Shown here piece by piece: positions 17,241-26,796 of a DNA stretch of 64,000 nt. The position numbers were made by a program, and so were the translations under genes. How positions within the stretch are numbered: position 1 is the first letter of the stretch; each line of letters begins with the position of its first letter. The stretch lies in NCBI RefSeq assembly GCF_042854845.1, contig NZ_AP031498.1, forward strand, positions 2,976,001 to 3,040,000, written 5' to 3'. Below the pieces are notes generated by a model. The model saw only the letters and a list, made by a program, of their open reading frames with translations, searched no databases and had not been told where the DNA came from. The DNA is from Maricurvus nonylphenolicus (GTDB taxonomy: Bacteria; Pseudomonadota; Gammaproteobacteria; Pseudomonadales; Cellvibrionaceae).

Positions 17241-17383
17241 ACCAAAGCAATATTAATAGTGCAAGATAGTTTAGCCTGAAGGTCAGAACCCCGTTGCCCC
17301 TTTAGAAACCTTCGGCGTCCTGCCTCATAGGGGTCATGGAAGGCAGTTAGGAATCACAATCTTAGAATTTAACTTTTGAGTTT
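17241..17383. other. Convergent intergenic stretch with inverted repeats
   Basis: 143 bp between the 3' ends of rsmC and rlmKL. It contains GAAGGT (17279-17284) and ACCTTC (17310-17315) in inverted orientation, and CTGCCT (17320-17325) with AGGCAG (17341-17346). No standard terminator with a T-run is visible on the plus strand. The sequence folds readily but matches no RNA family I know. Confidence 0.3.
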
Positions 17384-19558
17384 TTAACTATGACTGATCA
17401 GCCAACACTTATGAATCTTACTGTTACGCTTGAAGTCAGGATCTAAACTCTGCTGAGTAATATCTTTGATCTGATAACCGGCTAAAGCTTCTGTATTCAA
17501 TTTAAACGTTCTTAAGTTGTTAGAAAACACCAAAGTACCACCCGGCTTTAACAACTCCATACAACGCTTAACCAATCCAACATGATCACGCTGAATATCC
17601 AATACATTATCCATACGCTTGGAATTCGAGAAACTTGGAGGATCCAGCATAATTACATCAAAACCACGGCGGCAATCTTTCAACCATTGTAAACAATCCC
17701 CCTGCTCTAACAGGTGTTGCTCACCGCGTATATTATTCAACTCAAAGTTTTTCTGTGCCCACTTTAAATAGGTTTTTGACATATCTACACTGGTGGTAGA
17801 TGCCGCACCGGCCAAAGCCGCATGCACTGAAGCCGTTGCGGTATAACAAAACAGATTGAGAAAATCCTTGCCGCGCACCATCTCCGCAATCATTTTGCGT
17901 ACCGGGCGATGATCCAGAAATAAGCCGGTATCGAGATAGTCCCACAAATTAACACTCAGCTTTGCCTGGCCTTCCACAACAGTAATAGGCGGTGTTTGGG
18001 ACTTAGTTTGACGCTCGTATTGCTCTTTACCGCGGTTACGACGGCGCTGTTTGTAGCTTACCGCTTCGGGTTGAATCTCCAAAGCTACAGGTACAGCGGC
18101 CTGAATTTCGGCGAAGCGCTGCTCTACTTTGCGTTCATCAATCGATTTAGGCGCCTGATATTCCTGAACATGCACATGCTGTTGACCTTCAGTATCGGTA
18201 TACACATCAATAGCAGCGGAATATTCCGGCATATCGGCATCATACAGGCGATAACAGCCAATAGATTCTTTCTTTAACCATTTGGCAAACTGCTTACTGT
18301 TTTTACGTAAACGGTTAACCAACATCTCCGCACCAGAGCTGAGCTTGATGGATTTATTCTGGCTCGCCACATCAGGTGCAGGTGCGTCGACAAATTGGCT
18401 TTCCTCAACCCGCAGTAATAGTAACTCACTGGGTAGGCTGCCATTAAATAGCTTGTAACGCTTATGGGCACGCAGCCCCATATGCTTGCCCAACTGAGGA
18501 TTACCGGTAAACACAGCTACCTGCCACCCAGGCAGTTCTTCGCGGCACTTATCACCCAGTTGGCGATAAAGACCTTTTAGCTCATCAACTTCACCCAAGC
18601 GCTCTCCATAAGGAGGGTTAGTTACCAGCAAGCCTGTACCTAACTCTGTATGAGTAGGCCGTTTAAAGGCGTGTAACGGCTTGCAGGTAACACGAACATG
18701 CTCAGCCATCTGAGCCATTGCTATATTGGATTCAGCTGCACGCAAAACCCGGGGATCGCCATCGTAGCCACGAATCTCAGGTATAGATTCCATACCTTGG
18801 CGACGCCGCTCCAGCGCCTCTTCACGCAAGTCCAGCCAGATATCGTTCTGGTGGTTTAACCAGCGTTCGAAACCAAAGCCCTGGCGGCGAATACCCGGAG
18901 CACAGTCAGCGGCCATCATGGCCGCTTCAATCAGCAAGGTGCCAGAACCACACATGGGATCGATAAGAGCCCCACCCTCATCGGCTATCTGCGGCCAGTT
19001 AGCACGCATCAATACGGCAGCAGCCAGGTTCTCTTTCAGTGGTGCAGCACCCTGTCGGGTACGGTAGCCACGTCGGTGCAGGCTATCTCCGGCCAAATCC
19101 AGAGAGATTACAACCTTGCCACGGTTTAAACGGGCATTGATACGTAGGTCAGGATCGCGCTTGGCTACACTGGGACGCTGACCACTGGCATCACGCAGGC
19201 AATCTACCACGGCATCCTTGATCTTCAAGGCGCCAAACTGGCTGTTACGAATGGTGCGATCGGTACCACTAAAGTCCACCAGCAGCGTACCATGGGGGTT
19301 AAGATGCTCTTGCCAGTCGATACTTCGAGCCGCCTGGTAGAGATCATCCTGTGAACCAACGTCAAAGCGACCTAAAGGCATCAAGATCTTGTTTGCCAAT
19401 CGTGACCACAGGCAGGCGCTGTAGGCCCCTTTAAGATCGGTCTCAAAATAGACACCCGCTACAGTTTCGCGCAAATTATCCATACCCAATCCCTGCAATT
19501 CTTGCAGCAACAGGCTTTCCAGACCTTTGGGACAAGTGGCAAAGTACTGCTGAATCAT
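17384..19558 (-). CDS. rlmL: Bifunctional 23S rRNA methyltransferase RlmKL (m2G2445 / m7G2069)
   Basis: 724 aa from the ATG at 19558, which gives the usual start MIQQYFATCPKGLESLL; an in-frame ATG 66 bp upstream (19624) would add an atypical tail. An N-terminal THUMP region is followed by the RlmL methyltransferase, with DPMCGSGTLLIEAA and catalytic NPPYGERL. The C-terminal RlmK methyltransferase has FLNLFCYTATASVHA and DPPSFSNSKRM. The fusion is normal in gammaproteobacteria. It is adjacent to rmf, as in E. coli. Confidence 0.95.
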   Translation of the reverse strand: MIQQYFATCPKGLESLLLQELQGLGMDNLRETVAGVYFETDLKGAYSACLWSRLANKILMPLGRFDVGSQDDLYQAARSIDWQEHLNPHGTLLVDFSGTDRTIRNSQFGALKIKDAVVDCLRDASGQRPSVAKRDPDLRINARLNRGKVVISLDLAGDSLHRRGYRTRQGAAPLKENLAAAVLMRANWPQIADEGGALIDPMCGSGTLLIEAAMMAADCAPGIRRQGFGFERWLNHQNDIWLDLREEALERRRQGMESIPEIRGYDGDPRVLRAAESNIAMAQMAEHVRVTCKPLHAFKRPTHTELGTGLLVTNPPYGERLGEVDELKGLYRQLGDKCREELPGWQVAVFTGNPQLGKHMGLRAHKRYKLFNGSLPSELLLLRVEESQFVDAPAPDVASQNKSIKLSSGAEMLVNRLRKNSKQFAKWLKKESIGCYRLYDADMPEYSAAIDVYTDTEGQQHVHVQEYQAPKSIDERKVEQRFAEIQAAVPVALEIQPEAVSYKQRRRNRGKEQYERQTKSQTPPITVVEGQAKLSVNLWDYLDTGLFLDHRPVRKMIAEMVRGKDFLNLFCYTATASVHAALAGAASTTSVDMSKTYLKWAQKNFELNNIRGEQHLLEQGDCLQWLKDCRRGFDVIMLDPPSFSNSKRMDNVLDIQRDHVGLVKRCMELLKPGGTLVFSNNLRTFKLNTEALAGYQIKDITQQSLDPDFKRNSKIHKCWLISHS

Positions 19559-20000
19559 GAAACGTCTCTCTGGATAGCTGGATATGTCATCTATATTGCC
19601 TTTTTTGAGCCTTCGAGGGCCCATCTATATCAATGAGCACTAATAATAGCGTCAGATATAAAAATTAAATCGTTCACAAAAGCCCAGTTTGTTTGGTTTA
19701 CTGAGCGTTCGTGGTTTTACTTGTGCCAGCGGCCCACTGCGGCCTACATCTAATCACTTTTAACTACGAGCCAGTTACAGCAAATTAGGAGCAACTATGA
19801 GGCATGCCCTCCCAACATACTGGACCTTATGCTGGCATATCTCCACTTTAAATCACGATACCACCTCATTCGCTTCAGGGCGGAATTCTTTACATATACC
19901 CACTGCAACTTAGGGCAGCGGCATGTGTGAGTTGTGATTCCAGAATGCGAATTAAAAAAACAAAACTCAGATTGTCAAAAATTAAGAGGTGCTTTACCTG
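19559..20000. other. 442-bp divergent intergenic region between rlmKL and rmf
   Basis: This region must carry the rlmKL promoter on the minus strand and the rmf promoter on the plus strand. No near-consensus boxes stand out. The one notable item is a 38-codon frame with a good ribosome binding site at 19797-19913, listed separately. An imperfect GCGGCC direct repeat lies around 19728-19742. Confidence 0.4.
19797..19913 (+). CDS. Possible 38-codon small protein or leader peptide upstream of rmf
   Basis: ATG at 19797 is preceded by AGGAG (19787-19791) with 5-bp spacing, the best ribosome binding site in this intergenic region. The frame runs to TAG at 19911. The product is short, with two Trp and several His residues (TYWTLCWHIS), no signal peptide and no recognised family. 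It ends 87 bp before rmf. Short frames with chance Shine-Dalgarno sequences are common, so this is only a candidate. Confidence 0.25.
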   Translation: MRHALPTYWTLCWHISTLNHDTTSFASGRNSLHIPTAT

Positions 20001-20204
20001 ATGAAACGTCAAAAACGTAATCAAATCGAACGAGCTTTCAGCAAAGGTTACAACGCCGGTATTGAGGGTCGCTCCCGCAGCCTATGCCCACATGAGAATG
20101 GCAATATGCGACAGACCTGGCTAAGTGGCTGGCGAGAAGGCCGTGAAGATCATTGGGACGGATTTAACCGCGCCGCTCAAGCGCAAAAATTGAGCAACTT
20201 CTGA
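20001..20204 (+). CDS. rmf: Ribosome modulation factor RMF
   Basis: 67 aa from the ATG at 20001; an in-frame GTG 12 bp upstream is less likely because the family begins MKRQKR. The highly basic sequence with KGYNAGIEGRSRSLCPHEN and RQTWLSGWREGREDHWDGF is unmistakable RMF. It binds near the 30S anti-Shine-Dalgarno region and drives formation of 90S/100S dimers in stationary phase together with HPF. AGAGG lies 11 bp upstream. In E. coli it is ppGpp-controlled. Confidence 0.96.
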   Translation: MKRQKRNQIERAFSKGYNAGIEGRSRSLCPHENGNMRQTWLSGWREGREDHWDGFNRAAQAQKLSNF

Positions 20205-20228
20205 TCAACCCTACCTCAATCTCATTAT

Positions 20229-20255
20229 GCGCTTTAGCCCCTCTGGCTAAAGCGC
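20229..20255. terminator. Strong hairpin between rmf and pyrD
   Basis: GCGCTTTAGCC (20229-20239) and GGCTAAAGCGC (20245-20255) make an 11-bp perfect stem with a CCTCT loop. It lies between convergent rmf and pyrD. There is no T-run, so it may also protect mRNA 3' ends. Confidence 0.65.
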
Positions 20256-20290
20256 CGAACACTCCCCTAAACCCGTATTTATATACCTGA

Positions 20291-21316
20291 TTAACTCGCG
20301 CGTACGGCTGCGATGGCATCTGCTGCTTCGCGAATCAATTCCGGGCCACGGTAAATAAACCCGCTGTATAGCTGAACCATTTTTGCACCGGCTTCGATTT
20401 TTGCTGCGGCACTCTTACCGTCAACAATGCCGCCAACACCAATAATGGGTAACTTGTCGCCTACAACGGCGTATAACTGACGGATAATCTCGGTCGACTT
20501 GTCGGTAACGGGTGCACCACTCAGGCCACCGGCTTCCTCAGAGGTTGGGGATGATTCAACACCTTCACGGGAAATAGTAGTATTGGTTGCAATAACGCCA
20601 TCCATTCCCGCAGCCACCAAGGCATTGCCCACTTCTTCTACGGCGGCCTCATCCATATCCGGCGCAATTTTTACCGCAACAGGTACATAGCATCCGTGAA
20701 CTTTCTCGAGCTTCAACTGCTCTTCTTTCAGCCCACTGAGCAATTCGTTCAAACTATCGCCAAATTGCAGATTACGCAGTCCCGGCGTGTTCGGGGAAGA
20801 GACGTTTACGGTGATGTAGTCTGCGTGGGCGTAAACCGCTTCTATACATTTTTGGTAATCAGATAGCGCATCTTCAACAGGTGTGTCGAAATTCTTCCCA
20901 ATATTGATGCCTAACACACCGTCAAAGCGGCGTTTTTTCACCTGCTCCACCATATGGGCAACACCTTTGTTGTTAAAACCCATGCGGTTGATAATGCCCT
21001 GATGCTCAGGAATGCGGAATAAACGTGGCTTGGGGTTACCCGGCTGTGGACGCGGGGTAATAGTGCCTATCTCTACCGAGCCAAAGCCCAGTTGGCCCAA
21101 CGCATTAAAGTAATCACCGTTTTTATCCAGACCCGCCGCCATACCAACCGGATTTGGGAAGGTAATGCCCATCACCTCAACCGGATTATTGGCGATCTTG
21201 GGCGCGAACGGCCTGATCAGCCCCAGGCGCTCACCGGCGCCCAACATATCCAGGCTCAATTCATGAGAGGTTTCAGGGTCGAGACAAAACAGCGCGTTGC
21301 GAATCAACGAATACAT
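20291..21316 (-). CDS. pyrD: Quinone-dependent dihydroorotate dehydrogenase (class 2)
   Basis: 341 aa from the ATG at 21316 (start MYSLIRNALF); an upstream in-frame start at 21340 adds 8 residues that the family lacks. The N-terminal amphipathic helix is the membrane-docking element of class 2 enzymes. FPNPVGMAAGLDKNGDYF, INRMGFNNKG and the Ser-containing VNVSSPNTPGLR are the FMN and substrate blocks. It oxidises dihydroorotate to orotate on the inner membrane, passing electrons to ubiquinone. AAAGG lies upstream of the ATG. Confidence 0.96.
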   Translation of the reverse strand: MYSLIRNALFCLDPETSHELSLDMLGAGERLGLIRPFAPKIANNPVEVMGITFPNPVGMAAGLDKNGDYFNALGQLGFGSVEIGTITPRPQPGNPKPRLFRIPEHQGIINRMGFNNKGVAHMVEQVKKRRFDGVLGINIGKNFDTPVEDALSDYQKCIEAVYAHADYITVNVSSPNTPGLRNLQFGDSLNELLSGLKEEQLKLEKVHGCYVPVAVKIAPDMDEAAVEEVGNALVAAGMDGVIATNTTISREGVESSPTSEEAGGLSGAPVTDKSTEIIRQLYAVVGDKLPIIGVGGIVDGKSAAAKIEAGAKMVQLYSGFIYRGPELIREAADAIAAVRAS

Positions 21317-21403
21317 AGTGAGACCTTTTAATGTGGGCAAAAACAGTGGGCAAAAAACGCGCGTAGGATACTGAAAGCGGCAGACTTAGTCTAATCCAGA
21401 CGC

Positions 21404-21625
21404 CTAATCCAACCGCTTTATGGTTTGAAAACGATGATCATCATCGAAAATGATCTGAAATCGGCCGCTTACCCCATCGTGGGTCACAAATGGCCTGAGG
21501 ATATGGGCGGGAAAACGTACCGTTCTCCCATCAACTGCACGGGTGACCACATCCTTGACCACCCCTTGATACATCAGCTGATACTCGTCGGCGGGTATCA
21601 TCAAATTTACAACTAGCGATAACAC
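21404..21625 (-). CDS. DUF2835 family protein
   Basis: About 73 aa with a GTG start and a GAGGAG-type ribosome binding site. The sequence pattern IPADEYQLMYQGVVKDV followed by DGRTVRFPAHILRPFVTHDG and GRFQIIFDDDHRF matches DUF2835, a small conserved gammaproteobacterial protein of unknown function. It is downstream of gdhB (34 bp) and upstream of pyrD on the same strand, possibly in one transcript. Confidence 0.8.
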   Translation of the reverse strand: MLSLVVNLMIPADEYQLMYQGVVKDVVTRAVDGRTVRFPAHILRPFVTHDGVSGRFQIIFDDDHRFQTIKRLD

Positions 21626-21659
21626 CCTGCCACACTCTCCTCATAGGGTTGTTACATAC

Positions 21660-24600
21660 TTAGGTACCAAGCACACAGGCCTGGCTACTATCATCCAGAG
21701 ACGTGCAATGCTGACTGGCTTGTGCCAGATCCAACAATTCCCGCAAGGCCACAGAGTACATGGCAAAGTCAGTGCCGGGCGCAGCCTGCAGCTCATTAAT
21801 CATCGAACGCCAGCGCTCAACCAACAACGTGTGCTGGGCCATCCAGCGATCAATCGTGGTTGAAAGCTCCTCTTCTTCGCTTCCCAAGCGGATCAACGAT
21901 ACCGCCAGCGTACGCATCTGGGATTCAATATCATCCATAAAGGTTTCGCGAGCAATCGCTTGCCAGTAATTCTCCACCATGGCATCTGATATTTGCTCGG
22001 CGAACCAGTGCAGCCCCAGACGGTCACCCAAGTGGAAATAGATTTCCGCCACTCGTACAGGCTCAGCTCCGGTAATGCGCGCGGATTCTACCATACCCAG
22101 GCCGGAATTCATGCCCGCAGGCATGGCCGCCCAGAACGCCAGGTCTTTGGGAATACCTTGCTCAACCAGCTCAGCGGCATCGGCTTCCCAAGCTTCTTTA
22201 GGGCTGCCACACATGACTTCAGGCATAGCCTTTAACAGTTCATGCACCTGTTCGGCAAACGCCTCTACTTCATGACTGGGGGAGAGATGACCACGACGGT
22301 TACGCAGGAACCAACGGGTACCACGGCGCATACGGCGCATCATGCGCACCATCAGGTCGTATTGAAGCCCCGCAGGTACTGTAAAATCCAATGCCTCGAC
22401 ACGTTCGAAATACTCGTGCATGCGATAAACATCGCGAGTTATCACATAGGCCTTGGCAATATCAACAAAGCTGCTACCGGTCGTTTCAATCAAGCGGTGG
22501 CAGAAGCTGATACCCATATGGTTGACCATATCATTGGCAATTTGTGTGGCGACAATTTCCATCCGCAGGCGATGGTCATAGATCTGACCTTTAAACCTAT
22601 CTCGCAGCACATTGGGGAAGGTAGTTTCCACCGCTTTGGCCATATACTCATCATCAGTTAATGATGTATCAGCCAATTCTTCTTTCAGGGCCACTTTAAT
22701 ATATGACACCAGCACGGATAATTCCGGGCGCGTTAAACCTTTACCCTGGGTATAGCGTTCAAGCAGGGTTTCATCATCTGGAATAAATTCCAGACCGCGA
22801 TCCAGGCGCCCCTCACTTTCCAGCTGCGAGATAATCCGGTGGTATTCACCACTGCGGTTATAGGCTTCTTTCTCAGCAATAGAAATTGCCTGCGTTTGTT
22901 TATAGTTATTGGCCAACACCAGATCACTGACTTCATCGGTCATATCTGCCAGCAACTTATTGCGCTGCTTGGCGGTCATATCGCCATTGGCAACCACACC
23001 ATCGATAAGAATTTTGATATTTACTTCATGGTCAGAGCAATCAACACCGGCGGCATTATCAATAAAGTCGGAGTTACAAGCCCCGCCATGCAAACAGAAC
23101 TCTACCCTGGCCTGCTGGGTAACGCCCAGGTTGCCCCCCTCACCAAAGACTTTACAGCGCAGTTCATTGCCATTAATACGCAACACATCATTGGCTTTAT
23201 CACCAACTTCCGCATGGGTTTCATGACTGGCTTTTACATAAGTGCCAATACCGCCGTTCCAGATCAGGTCAACGGGGGCTTTAAGTAATGCTGTAATTAA
23301 CTCTGTAGGCGTCAGCTTGTCTGCTTTAATATCAAAGCAGGCTTTCATTTCCGCAGAGATAGGGATCGACTTGGCGGAACGCTTGAAGATTCCGCCGCCT
23401 TTAGAGATCAGCTTTTTATCGAAGTCTTCCCATGAAGTTCCGGGTGTATTAAACAGTCGCTCGCGCTCAACAAAGGTTTTGGCTGAATCCGGATTCGGAT
23501 CAATAAAGATATGCAAGTGGTTAAACGCTGCTGTTAAACAGATATGTTTCGACAACAACATACCATTACCAAACACATCACCGCCCATATCGCCAATGCC
23601 GATGACAGTGAAGTCTTCGTTCTGAACATCAATGCCCTTCTCTTTAAAATGGCGTTGCACCGATACCCAGGCCCCCTTGGCGGTAATACCCATGCCCTTG
23701 TGGTCGTAGCCCTGGCTGCCGCCAGAAGCAAACGCATCGCCTAACCAGTGACCGTAGTCTTCAGAGATCTCATTGGCGATATCCGAGAAGGTCGCCGTAC
23801 CTTTATCGGCGGCAACAACCAAATAGGGATCATCATTTTCCGGGCGAACCACATTGGTTGGCGGAACAATTTCGCCCTCAACAATATTATCGGTGACATC
23901 GAGTAGGCCACGGATAAACATGCGATAACAAGCAATACCCTCTTTTAAGAAAGCTTCACGCCCACCGTTTTTGGGTGGCTGCTTAGCCACAAAACCACCC
24001 TTGGCACCACTGGGTACAATCACCGCATTTTTAACTTGTTGGGCTTTTACCAACCCCAGTACTTCGGTACGGTAGTCTTGCAAGCGATCTGACCAGCGCA
24101 GGCCACCACGGGCCACCTTGCCGCCGCGCAAGTGAACCCCTTCCATACGCGGGGAGTAGACGAAGATCTCGTACATAGGGCGTGGTTCGGGAATATCGGC
24201 TATCTGCTGCGGGCTGAACTTGAAGGAGATATAACTCTTATTCTCTCCATCAGCCTCTTTCTGGAAGAAATTGGTTCTTAACGTGCCGCCAATAAAGTCC
24301 AGATAACGACGTATAATACGATCTTCGTTAAGGTTATCGACCTTATCAACGCTTTCAAGAATTTTGCTTCTCAAGCGCTCAATGCGCTCCAGGTCTTTCT
24401 CGGTTTTTTGATTTACCCGTGGGTCATAACTGGCTTTAAACAGTGCCACTAAATTGCGGGTAATTTCCAAATGGTTGGCCAGTGTATTGGCTATATAGGT
24501 TTGGCTAAAGTTAAACGCCGTTTGTTTCATATAGCGTGCATAGCCACGCAGTATGGCGACCTCTCGCCAACTTAAACGTGCGCCCAATACCAATCTGTTG

Positions 24601-26576
24601 AAGGCATCACTTTCTGCTTTGCCACGCCAGATAGCCGCAAAGGCATCCTGGAAGTTGTGGCGGGTACTGTGAACATCGACATCCGTATCCAAACCAAATA
24701 ACAGGTTAAAGTCGTGTAACCAAACACTTTGGCCGTTTTTATCCGTGATTTCATAGGGGTGCTCCCCCAAAACCCGTAAACCAAGATGCTCTAATACCGG
24801 AATGATCTCAGACAGCTCTAACGGCGAGTCATGATGAAAAACCTTAAAACGCATGGAATGCTTATCGGCGCCCATGGGTTGATAAAAGCTCATGGCGATA
24901 TCATCATCAGCCGTCAACCCAGACATAATCTCAATGTCTTGCACCGCCACACGCGCCTCAAAGTTACTGCAGTAACTCAGCGGAAAGGCTTCACCATAGC
25001 GGCTAAATTGCATACTGCCCCGTTCTTCACCCAGGGCGTCACATAAAGAATGCAGCAAGTGGTCTTCCCAGCTGCGAGAAATATCGACAATGCGCTCTTC
25101 TAAACGACGAATATCAAAATCCGGTGAATCATCTGGATCAACTTTAAACACAATATGAGAACGGGCTAACACCGACTCGGAAAAATAGGTATTAAATTCA
25201 TGTTCCTGCGCATTCAGCGCTTTGCCTATCAGGTTTTGAATTTGCAGACGCAGACGGGTACTGAAATCTTCCCTAGGCACATAAACGATACAATTTACAA
25301 ACTTGCCGTAAGGATCGCGACGCATAAACAAACGCACCATATGCCGTTCGTTAATACGAGCCACACCTATGACACATTCAAATAACTCACTGGCACTGCT
25401 TTGAAACAATTCATCACGGGGGAAAGTTTCAATTACCTGACGCAAGACCTTGCCATCATGGCTCATCGGGTCCAGTCCCGATCGCTCCATCACATAGCGA
25501 AGCTTCTCTCGTACCATGGGGATCTTGCTAGGGCTTAGGGTATACACAGGGGATGTATAAAGGCCCATAAAGCGCCCCTCTCCCCTAACATTGCCCTTAT
25601 CATCAAACAGCTTGACCACGACATAGTCGGAGTAAGCATTACGGTGAATACGTGAACGCACTGAAGATTTGGTACAGGACAATAGCTGTGGCGACAAATG
25701 GAATCTCGCCATCCCCTCGTTAAAATCAGCTTCTTTCACCTGTGGTGCTTTGCGGGGGTATTGCTTAAACAGCCCCAGGCGCTTCTCTGGCAGCTCTTTT
25801 AAACAGCGCCCTTCCTTGGTTTCCTCGAAGGCATATTCCGCATATCCCAAAAAGGTAAAATGGCCATCACTCAGCCAGCGTATAAAATCACGGCTTTCCG
25901 TGACACGGTCCTCCAGCGCTTTTTCTCCGGCAAGCAGCAAATTCTTTTCTGCCTCCTCGGCCTTGGCCGCCATAGGTTTGTAGTCCTGTACAACGGTATC
26001 GAGCTCTACCAGAGAGGCTTCAATGGCGCGTGCCAGCTCCGCCATTTCCGATTCATCGGTATGCAGATTAATTTCCAGATAAATAAACGCTTCTTTGCCA
26101 AACTGCTTTTTCTTGGTGTTGCGACCTTTGGCCCCAGGGCCCATCAGTTCAAGTAATTCACCTTTGTCGTCCCTGGCTAAGTTCATAACGGTACTTTTGA
26201 TACCATGCAGGGAAATATTAAAGTTATTGACGGCTATTCGGACGGAATCCACCAGAAACGGCATATCATTTTGCAGTACGGCGACGATGGTGTGTGGGCT
26301 TAACCAACCATCTTCCTCAAGGGTGGGGTTAAATACCTTAACCTTGGCCATGCGGGGATCTTTATGTTGAATAAAATTCCACCAGGAGTAGGCGCTGCCA
26401 TAGACATCGTTGATGGCTCTTCCTTCTAGCTCTTCCAACGGATACTGATCGTAGTAGAGTTGAGCAAAGGATCGAACCTGATCGGCATGCTCACTGGTCA
26501 ATTTTTCATCAATACAGGTGGATAGTTGATGAAAGAATGTTTCCCTGCTCTCTGCCGCTACCAAACTTATATCCAC
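21660..26576 (-). CDS. gdhB: NAD-specific glutamate dehydrogenase, large 180 kDa type
   Basis: 1638 aa, matching the GdhB class of Pseudomonas (about 1620). N-terminal ACT-like regulatory regions precede the catalytic domain in the middle of the chain, with the lysine-bearing KAQQVKNAVIVPSGAKGGFV and GIGDMGGDVFGNGMLLS of the dinucleotide fold. A long C-terminal helical domain follows. It oxidatively deaminates glutamate to 2-oxoglutarate, mainly in catabolism, and is allosterically activated by arginine in studied cases. The start is GTG at 26576 with AAGGGG 8 bp upstream. It is divergent from moxR; a long hairpin lies between them. Confidence 0.96.
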   Translation of the reverse strand: MDISLVAAESRETFFHQLSTCIDEKLTSEHADQVRSFAQLYYDQYPLEELEGRAINDVYGSAYSWWNFIQHKDPRMAKVKVFNPTLEEDGWLSPHTIVAVLQNDMPFLVDSVRIAVNNFNISLHGIKSTVMNLARDDKGELLELMGPGAKGRNTKKKQFGKEAFIYLEINLHTDESEMAELARAIEASLVELDTVVQDYKPMAAKAEEAEKNLLLAGEKALEDRVTESRDFIRWLSDGHFTFLGYAEYAFEETKEGRCLKELPEKRLGLFKQYPRKAPQVKEADFNEGMARFHLSPQLLSCTKSSVRSRIHRNAYSDYVVVKLFDDKGNVRGEGRFMGLYTSPVYTLSPSKIPMVREKLRYVMERSGLDPMSHDGKVLRQVIETFPRDELFQSSASELFECVIGVARINERHMVRLFMRRDPYGKFVNCIVYVPREDFSTRLRLQIQNLIGKALNAQEHEFNTYFSESVLARSHIVFKVDPDDSPDFDIRRLEERIVDISRSWEDHLLHSLCDALGEERGSMQFSRYGEAFPLSYCSNFEARVAVQDIEIMSGLTADDDIAMSFYQPMGADKHSMRFKVFHHDSPLELSEIIPVLEHLGLRVLGEHPYEITDKNGQSVWLHDFNLLFGLDTDVDVHSTRHNFQDAFAAIWRGKAESDAFNRLVLGARLSWREVAILRGYARYMKQTAFNFSQTYIANTLANHLEITRNLVALFKASYDPRVNQKTEKDLERIERLRSKILESVDKVDNLNEDRIIRRYLDFIGGTLRTNFFQKEADGENKSYISFKFSPQQIADIPEPRPMYEIFVYSPRMEGVHLRGGKVARGGLRWSDRLQDYRTEVLGLVKAQQVKNAVIVPSGAKGGFVAKQPPKNGGREAFLKEGIACYRMFIRGLLDVTDNIVEGEIVPPTNVVRPENDDPYLVVAADKGTATFSDIANEISEDYGHWLGDAFASGGSQGYDHKGMGITAKGAWVSVQRHFKEKGIDVQNEDFTVIGIGDMGGDVFGNGMLLSKHICLTAAFNHLHIFIDPNPDSAKTFVERERLFNTPGTSWEDFDKKLISKGGGIFKRSAKSIPISAEMKACFDIKADKLTPTELITALLKAPVDLIWNGGIGTYVKASHETHAEVGDKANDVLRINGNELRCKVFGEGGNLGVTQQARVEFCLHGGACNSDFIDNAAGVDCSDHEVNIKILIDGVVANGDMTAKQRNKLLADMTDEVSDLVLANNYKQTQAISIAEKEAYNRSGEYHRIISQLESEGRLDRGLEFIPDDETLLERYTQGKGLTRPELSVLVSYIKVALKEELADTSLTDDEYMAKAVETTFPNVLRDRFKGQIYDHRLRMEIVATQIANDMVNHMGISFCHRLIETTGSSFVDIAKAYVITRDVYRMHEYFERVEALDFTVPAGLQYDLMVRMMRRMRRGTRWFLRNRRGHLSPSHEVEAFAEQVHELLKAMPEVMCGSPKEAWEADAAELVEQGIPKDLAFWAAMPAGMNSGLGMVESARITGAEPVRVAEIYFHLGDRLGLHWFAEQISDAMVENYWQAIARETFMDDIESQMRTLAVSLIRLGSEEEELSTTIDRWMAQHTLLVERWRSMINELQAAPGTDFAMYSVALRELLDLAQASQHCTSLDDSSQACVLGT

Positions 26577-26620
26577 GGAGGTTTCCCCTTAAGAAATGTT
26601 ATATAGATATGCATACAAGC

Positions 26621-26665
26621 ATAGACCATGCCCGACGGAACTTCTTGATCCAGGGCATGGTCTAT
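26621..26665. repeat. 13-bp perfect inverted repeat in the gdhB-moxR divergent region
   Basis: ATAGACCATGCCC (26621-26633) and GGGCATGGTCTAT (26653-26665) are perfectly complementary around a 19-nt loop. The element lies 45 bp upstream of gdhB and 132 bp upstream of moxR. Its position suggests an operator or an attenuating structure in the gdhB 5' region rather than a terminator. Confidence 0.6.
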
Positions 26666-26796
26666 AACTGAACTCTTGAAACCCTCTGGCAGGCCATTAA
26701 AATCACTGCCAGTTCAATAACTTATAAAAAGCTCTTCAAGCTTTCCCAACATCTCTTGAAGGGCAAAATTTAACCACCGGGGGACGCCGCAGCACC

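Noticed and set aside
21760..26370. Many frames of 60-150 codons on the plus strand opposite gdhB
   Set aside because: All lie antisense to one intact 1638-aa conserved protein and show no domains or ribosome binding sites.
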